A stretch of 64,000 bases of DNA from Lindgomyces ingoldianus. Taxonomy: Eukaryota > Ascomycota > Dothideomycetes > Pleosporales > Lindgomycetaceae. Location: positions 1,064,340-1,128,339 of the forward strand of contig NW_022985172.1 of the NCBI RefSeq assembly GCF_010093535.1. The letters are read 5' to 3'. The notes below the pieces were generated by a model. It made no database searches. It was not told the DNA's origin and saw only the letters and a program-made list of their open reading frames with translations. Made by a program: the position numbers and the translations under genes. Positions 57,063-64,000 of the stretch are shown piece by piece (the first letter of the stretch is position 1; each line of letters opens with the position of its first letter).

Positions 57063-58197
57063 TAACGTACCTAACAGGTTGGCCGGCCACACAGGTTAGC
57101 CAGCTACTTTTGCTAAGCCCCTACTAAACTCTACCTATCTACATAATGCCTTAACAACAACACTAGATTAAATCTTCTAAAAAACGTTAGATATAGCTTG
57201 CTTTTTAGGCTTTTAAATAAGACTTAAAACTCTCTTTACAACGCGCTACAGCTATCTATAATGTCTCTTACACAACACTAAGCAATTAACGCGCTAGACA
57301 GCCTTTATAAGTAGAATGCTAGCCTAAATTAAGAAATCTAACTAAGCTTAAAAAAAGGTAGTTATTAAGTACATACTTAAGCTTATTACACACAAATTTC
57401 CCTTTAGTCTTACAGCTGTAGCTAATATAGCTAATTCCTTGCCTGTAAAGCATAATCTATGCTAGGTTAGCTTAAACTAGACTAGTATGTAGGTTAAGCA
57501 CTGCTCTAAGTTTATAATAAAGTTTAATTATAAGTTTAATTATAAAAGAGTGCTTTATAAAAATCTAGAGGTTATCTAAGGCTAGTTTTACTTAGTAGCT
57601 AACATAAAAGCTAAGTATAGTATCTAGAATAAAGACAGGTATAACTTTAATAAGTTAAGCTTTATAATAGGCTAGATATTAACTAGAGCAGTTATTACAG
57701 CTTTAGAAAAATAAAAACAGCTAAAGGTAATATAGTAAGGTAATAAAAAGTAAATAATAGTTATCTAAAGCATTAATATAATAAAGTAAGCTATAAGATT
57801 ATAAAGCTTTAAGCAGCAAATAAAGCTGCTACACAACATAAATTACATAAAAGGAAGCAGATTTAGGCAAAAAAAACCTTAATAGTTAAGAATAAAGCTT
57901 GTCTAACTACTTTAAAGGAGTTTAGAGCGCGTAGTAATAGAAAAAAGCTAAAGACATAGGTGCACGCTAAAAGAGGTAAGCTAAGTTAAAAGTAATATAG
58001 GCAGTGTAATTAGACTAGGCATAACTTACATATATGTAAGTAAGTAGTAGAAGTAGACTCTAAATAATATCTTATGTTATATTACTTTATATAGGGCTAA
58101 AGTGGGCTGTTTTGCGAGAGAATGGGGTGGTTTTAGTAGGGGCTTAGCAAAAGTAGCCGGCTAACCCGTGTGGCTAGCCAACCTGTTAGGTACGTTA
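57063..58197 (+). mobile_element. Fot-GGCC non-autonomous element
   Basis: 1,135 bp, same structure as the others. Left flank is LTR-C-element interior while the right flank is Fot-CTTCAC leader, so the two sides do not form one broken element. Confidence 0.87.
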
Positions 58198-58943
58198 TAG
58201 CTATTTATAAGGTTTTTTAAGAAATAATAAGTAACTAACACACTAGATAACTTTTCTAAGCTAATTATATAGCTAACTTATAAAAGCTAAATAATAATAA
58301 AAAGTAGGTAATTATTTAGCACATACTTAAGCTAGATGTGTAAGAATTTCCCCTCTAGCTAGTAGCTATAGCTAATATTACTAATTCTTTACATGCTAAG
58401 CATAATATAGGCTATATTAGTATAAACTAGCTTAATATATTTATTAAGTGTTACTTAAAGCTTAAAGTAAAGTTTAAGTATAAGTATAACTATAAAAAAG
58501 CTTTTTATAAAAATTTTATAGTAATTTAAAGCTAGTTTAACTTTATAAATAATATTAAAGCTAAGTATAGTATTTAGAATAATAACATATATAACTTTAA
58601 TAAAATAAAGTTTATAATAGGCTAGATATTTACTAAAGCAGTTATTATAAGTTTAAAGAGATAAAGATAGCTAAAAGCAGTCTAGCTAAGTAACTAGAAG
58701 TAGACAACAGCTATCTAAGGCATTAATGCTAAAAAGTAGGCTATTTTACTTTTTATTATTTTTTAAGGTAGTAACTACCTTTTAAACTAGTATAAAAAAA
58801 ATCTACTTTAAAATTAAGTTATTATAATTTTTAAGTGTAGCTAAACTACTAATTAGCTTAGTTTAGACTAGTTAAAGCACTTTAATGTGCATATAAAAAA
58901 GTGTACTGTTAGCAGCTACTATCTACTAGTTATTAATAGCTAT
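58198..58943 (+). mobile_element. Fot-CTTCAC element, internal part
   Basis: Collinear with 37604-38345, from the 5' leader to the second-Asp region of the transposase. It lacks the first ~190 bp and is interrupted by a gypsy LTR at 58944. Confidence 0.8.
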
Positions 58944-61900
58944 TGTGATGACAAGCACTGTCTCTACTACTGTATAGAGCTGGGGAAGCAAGGCAGAGTA
59001 GGTCAGCTCTATTTCAGCTACACTAAGATAGGGAGGAGAAAGGGAGCTTTAAGGGCAGCTCTGCAGAAGAAGTGCTCACAGCGCTAAGGCGCTAGTAAGG
59101 ACGCTAGCGCTAAGCAAACTAATAGCGTTGCGCTAGTTGCACCCCTTATATCCTAATTAGCTGCACAGGCAGCTTGTTATGTAACGCGCAACAGAGCTCT
59201 CTGCGTAGGACTGTTACATTACCCCCTTCTAAGGCAGTCTTATCTCTAAGACTAAGTAGTTTAGCGCTTTTATGTTAGTCTTTAAACTAGTTAAGACCTT
59301 AGCATAAGTTAATTATTAACTTTTATAAGTTTTATATCTTTACCTTTTTTATACACTTGCAACTAGGCGTCTAGTCGCGCTAGCAGACTAGGCTTAGTAG
59401 GATATGCTTAGTAGAAGTCCCTTACCTTATGTAGAGCTCTAAGGAATCTGTTAGCATTATACTAGGTAGGGTTAGAATTATAGCCTACTTATAAGGCTTA
59501 GTATTAGAGACGCCTGCAGTAAACGCAACTATCTAGAATGTTCTAAACTTACTACTTAGGGTAACTATTAACCTTAATTAGCTTCTCTAAAGGCTTAACC
59601 TAACCTAGTAGTGTTATAGGTGCTGCCTGCTGTAGGCAGTCTACATAGAAGATGTTATGCATTTTTATGTATAAGAGAAGCTTAAGCTAGTATAAATAAC
59701 CTCTTATACCTATAATTAGATAGAGCCTGTACATCTGCTAGTTAAGCTTCTAGCTAGGGCGCTCTATAGTAAAGCTCTTAAGAGTTATGTATACCTTATT
59801 ACTTACTATAAAGTTAGGCTTACGCTACTTTTTATTTACTTAAGCTACTTACTACTTTTAAGCTTAAGTAATACTCTTTTTTATAATTTTAATTACTTAT
59901 TATATAGCATTATAGTAGAGCTTAGCATAGCTCTAAGCTTTCTTACGTAAAATCTACTCTAGCGCAGTTAGTAAGTGTCTTATACATGCCTTTTAGTTCT
60001 AGTAGTGTGTTAGACAATAGCTAAACTTAATTTTAAATAGTAATAACTTTATTATTTTATGTAGTAAAGATGCTTAAGCCTAGTCTATGTAGGGCAGCAG
60101 GTCTAACTAGTTATCCTAGAAGTAATTAATAAATAGACATAGTTGCTAGTTAATATACTAATTTAGCACCTCTATGTTACTATTAGTCTAGAGATAGTAG
60201 AGCGTAAAAAGCTTTTATTTAACACTAGTAAAGTAGCAAAGCTTGTCTATAAATGCAGAGGTAAACTATAGTCTATAGTTAGAAATAATTAATTAAAGGG
60301 GTCTATAGACGTGCTAGATATAGCAATAGTATAGGTCTGCAGCCCTTACAGCAGTAATAGTCTTATAGCATAGTAGTAAGAAGCAGCGCTTGCTTAGACA
60401 GTCTACTATAATAAACACATTATTATAGCTAGCTTAATTATGTAGAAATAACTTAAAATTTATAAAAATATTCTGCTATACTTACTTAAGTATTAGTAGT
60501 AGCTTAAGAAGCCCTAGAGTCTTATTTTAAAAAATATAGCTCTACTAACAAGCCTAATAAGCACTAATGTAAGTCTTAATGTCTTAGCTTATGCTTAGCT
60601 AGTAGTACTACTTACACAGCAGCTTAGTTATTTTTCTAGTCCTAGAATGTGTAGTAAGTTGCGTTACATAAACAGCGTAAATAAGGTAAGTTCTTAGAAA
60701 CTAAATAGCTAGAACTATAAGCTTCTTTTTCTTTAGTAGTAGGCTCTTAGCATTAAGCTTTTATTATAAGCTAGAATTCTACACTTTATTATAGTAGTAT
60801 TATAAACTTCTATAATTCTAATTAGCATTTAAAATTTAATTAATAAGCTTATATAGTTAATTTATTAGTAGCAGCTCTATAAGCTTTTTATTTAGCAAAA
60901 AAGTGCTCTATAAGGCAGCGTGTAATTAAGTAATAAGACTAACACTAATCTACTTTTAGCTTAAAAAAAAGTGTATATAAGTAGCTTTATTTTTTTTTTT
61001 TGTGTTTTAAGCTTCTTTTACTTTCTTAATAGCATGTCTGCAATAACATTAGCAGTGCCTAGGCAGTAGGTTAGCGTGAGGTTAAAGTCTACTATTAGTA
61101 TAGCTTATTACATCTAGTAAAGAGTAAGCTTACGCTTAACAGTAAAGTACTTAAAAGCTTAGTAGTTAGTAATTACTATAAATAGCTTATTTTATTATAG
61201 GCCTATTAGCTATACTTACTACTTTTATAAGCTTTAAATAACTATAAGCATCTTTTTATTATATATGTTATAGTTTATCTGCAGCAGGCTTATAGTCTTA
61301 GAGTAGAACGCTATAGAGCGCTAGATGCTGTTGTTCTGTAGCTGTAATAGTACTTCTATAATAACTCTGTTGCTTATATTAGTCTTTATACACGTCTTAT
61401 AATTTAGTAAGTAGTGCGTAAGAATGTTATTTAATAGCATAAAGTTTTTAGCGCGCTTAAACACAGCTAACTTATGCTCTTTTAAAGAATGCTAGGCGCC
61501 ACACTTAAGCAGCTTTGTAAGTAGCTGTATAATGTAACTATAGTTCTTAAAAAAGGCGCAGTAGAAGTTGCAGAACCCTAGAAACAACTGCAGGCTTTTA
61601 ATTAAAGTTAGTATAGGCTAGTCTTAGACAGTAGCTACTTTAGTAAAGTCCTTATAAATTTTATTTATGCTAATAATAAAACCTAAGAATTTTATTTTAG
61701 TAACTATAAATTTACTCTTTTTAAGGTTAATCTATAGGCTAGTGTCTTATAGACAACATAGAACCTTAGTAACATATACTTTATGCTATAAAAAGTTATC
61801 TAAGTAGATTAAAATGTTATTAAGGTAAGCTATGTAGAAGTTATTAAGTAGGCTATGTAGAACTTAATTAATATATTACTAAAAAGTTATAGAGCTGTTA

Positions 61901-64000
61901 TAGAGTCTAAAGGGCAGTACATAATACTTATAGTTACTATAGTATGTTTAGAAGGTAGTTAGGTTCTTAACCTCTTTAGTAAGCTAAATATAATAGAACA
62001 CCTATTATATATTAAGCTTAGTAAAGACTTTAGCTGCAGCTAGCTGCATAAGTGTCTTTTAGATTAAAGGTATTAAGTAAGTGTTCTTCTTTATAATTAT
62101 ATTAAGCTTATAATAGTCTACATAGAACTTTTACTTTTTTTCTAGCTTCTTAGTAAACAAGACTAGAGAAGCGTAGCTAGTGTTACTATGCGTGATAAAT
62201 CTATGTTACAGGTAGTTGTCTAGATAGTCCTTAACTAGCCTAAGCTGCTCTAGAGACATGCTGTATAGCAGGCTGCTTAATAAGGTGTTCTCTACTATTA
62301 GCTTAATATTATAGTTAACACTAGGTTAGTGTAGCAGCAGTTTATCTAAGTCTCTTTTTAAAAAGTAAGCTAGCGTAGCTCTAGCGTACACAGAGAATAG
62401 TAACTTCTTAAGTATTAGCTGTTAAAGCTTATTTTTAGGATTAACTATTACAGGTGCTTAGCAGTCCTTAATTAGTTAATTAACTTTATAAACACTAATA
62501 TGTCTAATTACAACATCTCTGCACCTTGCGTGTAGCATAAATGTGGCAGCGTTAATTACGTTTACCTCTAGCCCTACCTTAGCAAGTGCTTTTCTAGATA
62601 CAGCTAGTTAACATTAGCGCGCTTAATTAGTGCTAAAAGGTATTAGTTAAGAATTAAGTTACTTCTTTATCTTTTTTAAGTTCTACTGCTAATTATGCTT
62701 TTAAGTTAATTAAAGTTAGTATTAATTAATTTTTAATATCTTTATAAACTTATCTTATTAGTTAGTGTTTACTTAATAAGATTAGTTAATCTGTAGGGAC
62801 ACACTACACATAAAGACAATAATATTACGCTTGTAGTCCTACATCTAATTATTATTTAGCTACTAAATTAATTATTCCTTATAGTTAATCTAGACACTAG
62901 CCTTTTTAAGAACTTTATAGCCTATAATTAAGTTGTAACAGCCTATGTTATAAAAGATAAAGAGTGTAGGCAGCTAGTAGCTGTTAATTACTAGATCTAT
63001 GTAGAAGTACTTCTCTACTTATCTATTTAGTTAATTATTATATTCTATAATAAAGATAGACTTAATGCTAAGCATCTTAGGCTATAGGTGCTTTTAGATT
63101 GTCTGCAGGTGTTGCAGGTAGATTAGATTATAGCTGCTAGCCTCTGTGTTAATAAGACTATTTAAGCGTACAGTAATCCCTCTAGCAAAGACACAGTAGG
63201 GCAGCATAAAAGGCTTACTACTAAATAGCAGCTTACACAGCTCCTACGCTAGCACTTTATTTATTAACTCTAAAAAGAAGACTTTTTTTAAAGTAAGTTT
63301 TTCTCTAATTTACTGTTCTTACTAAAGCTTATAGTGTCTAGCTCTTACGCTGCTTCTATAGCCTTACTCTTAGCGTAGGCGTAAGAGCAGTTGCAACTTA
63401 TATGTCCTAGCTAATAGTATAAGTAGTAAGTTATAGCATCTTTTGTTAAAGCTGCCTACACTTAGAGTGTTACTAGAGTTATTAAGGCAGCAGTAGTAGT
63501 AGCAAGTTAAAGAATATTTTAACGTGTAAGCTTTTTTTAACCTCTTTACACATGTTGTGCGCTTAACTCTGCAGTAGACCTCTGCAGTAAGAAAGATATT
63601 TAGTAGGCTTACTTTATATAATTAAAGAAGCTAACTATTAGGTTGTTATAGTAAGTCTTTATATATACTTAAAGCTAACTTAATAAGGTGTTATAGATTT
63701 TATCTTTCTACTGCTTAAGTAGCAGCTTAGCTTTATTTATAAGGCACATAAACTAAGCCTTAAAGTTTTTAAAATTCTAAAATAGCTTTATCTTAAGCTA
63801 GTAAAGCTTAGTTTTAGCTTTTATTTACTAGTTAGTATTTTTAAAGCTCTTTTTTAGAAAGCTTATAATATTCTTAGTTATTACTAGCTTACCTTACTAC
63901 TTTTAGGCTTTAAAGTAAAGAACTAGTTAACCTAGCACTTAACTACTTACCTTACTTTTAGTATAGTGTACTTAAGTGTTTTTTTTTTATAAAGTTACTA
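58944..64000 (-). mobile_element. Second copy of the gypsy element, running off the window
   Basis: The 3' LTR is 58944-59218 (275 bp, well preserved). The interior is the reverse complement of 49642 back to ~44070, RIP-degraded, with no intact frame. It has neither the LTR-B nor the miniature LTR element found in the first copy, so its sequence near 63820-63840 and near 62610-62640 gives the empty sites. The 5' LTR lies outside the window. Confidence 0.88.

Noticed and set aside
58887..59087. 66-residue plus-strand frame
   Set aside because: It starts in a degraded Fot transposase and runs into the antisense of a gypsy LTR; it is a chance junction frame.
1..64000. tRNA or rRNA genes, Starship tyrosine-recombinase captain, biosynthetic cluster
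   Set aside because: I looked for cloverleaf-type segments, rRNA-like conserved stretches and large recombinase or synthase domains and saw none that I could support. A tRNA scan would be needed to exclude tRNAs.

Overview
This window looks like filamentous ascomycete (Pezizomycotina) nuclear DNA: one small gene island inside a long, AT-rich, transposon-filled compartment. Three things point there. Retroelements are riddled with C-to-T and G-to-A changes that turn Gln and Trp codons into stops, the usual trace of repeat-induced point mutation (RIP). Introns are short (about 50-110 nt) with GT..AG ends and CTAAC-like branch sites. The mobile elements are of fungal type: Fot1/pogo DNA transposons, a Ty3/gypsy chromovirus and a Ty1/copia element. 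The organism cannot be named from this sequence.

Layout. 1-23.6 kb: a broken minus-strand chromovirus, three Fot-type elements, then a plus-strand chromovirus split by a complete 6.8-kb copia element, followed by LTRs of other families and minisatellites. 23.6-28.8 kb: the gene island. It holds a decayed sulfite-oxidase-type molybdenum enzyme gene, one intact gene for a secreted-then-anchored single-pass membrane protein, and the 5' end of an unknown gene cut off by a transposon. 28.8-42.1 kb: a copia fragment, solo LTRs, a second complete copia element (7.1 kb, containing an assembly gap), and a nest of Fot elements. 42.1-51.4 kb: one Fot element split by a complete 7.4-kb gypsy element, which itself carries a solo LTR and a miniature LTR element. 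51.4-64 kb: minisatellites, a copia fragment carrying stacked solo LTRs, more nested Fot copies, and a second copy of the same gypsy running off the end.

Almost nothing here can make protein. In the transposase and reverse transcriptases the catalytic Asp codons have become Asn. Only the membrane-protein gene at 27.4-28.3 kb is convincingly intact. The main interest is in the record of events: target-site duplications and paralogous empty sites fix the boundaries of many insertions, short elements (about 130-290 bp) often remain GC-rich while long ones are RIP-degraded, and the stops in two island genes are of the C-to-T type. Family labels used below (Fot-GGCC, Fot-CTTCAC, LTR-A to LTR-D) are local names for this window only. 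No database search was possible.
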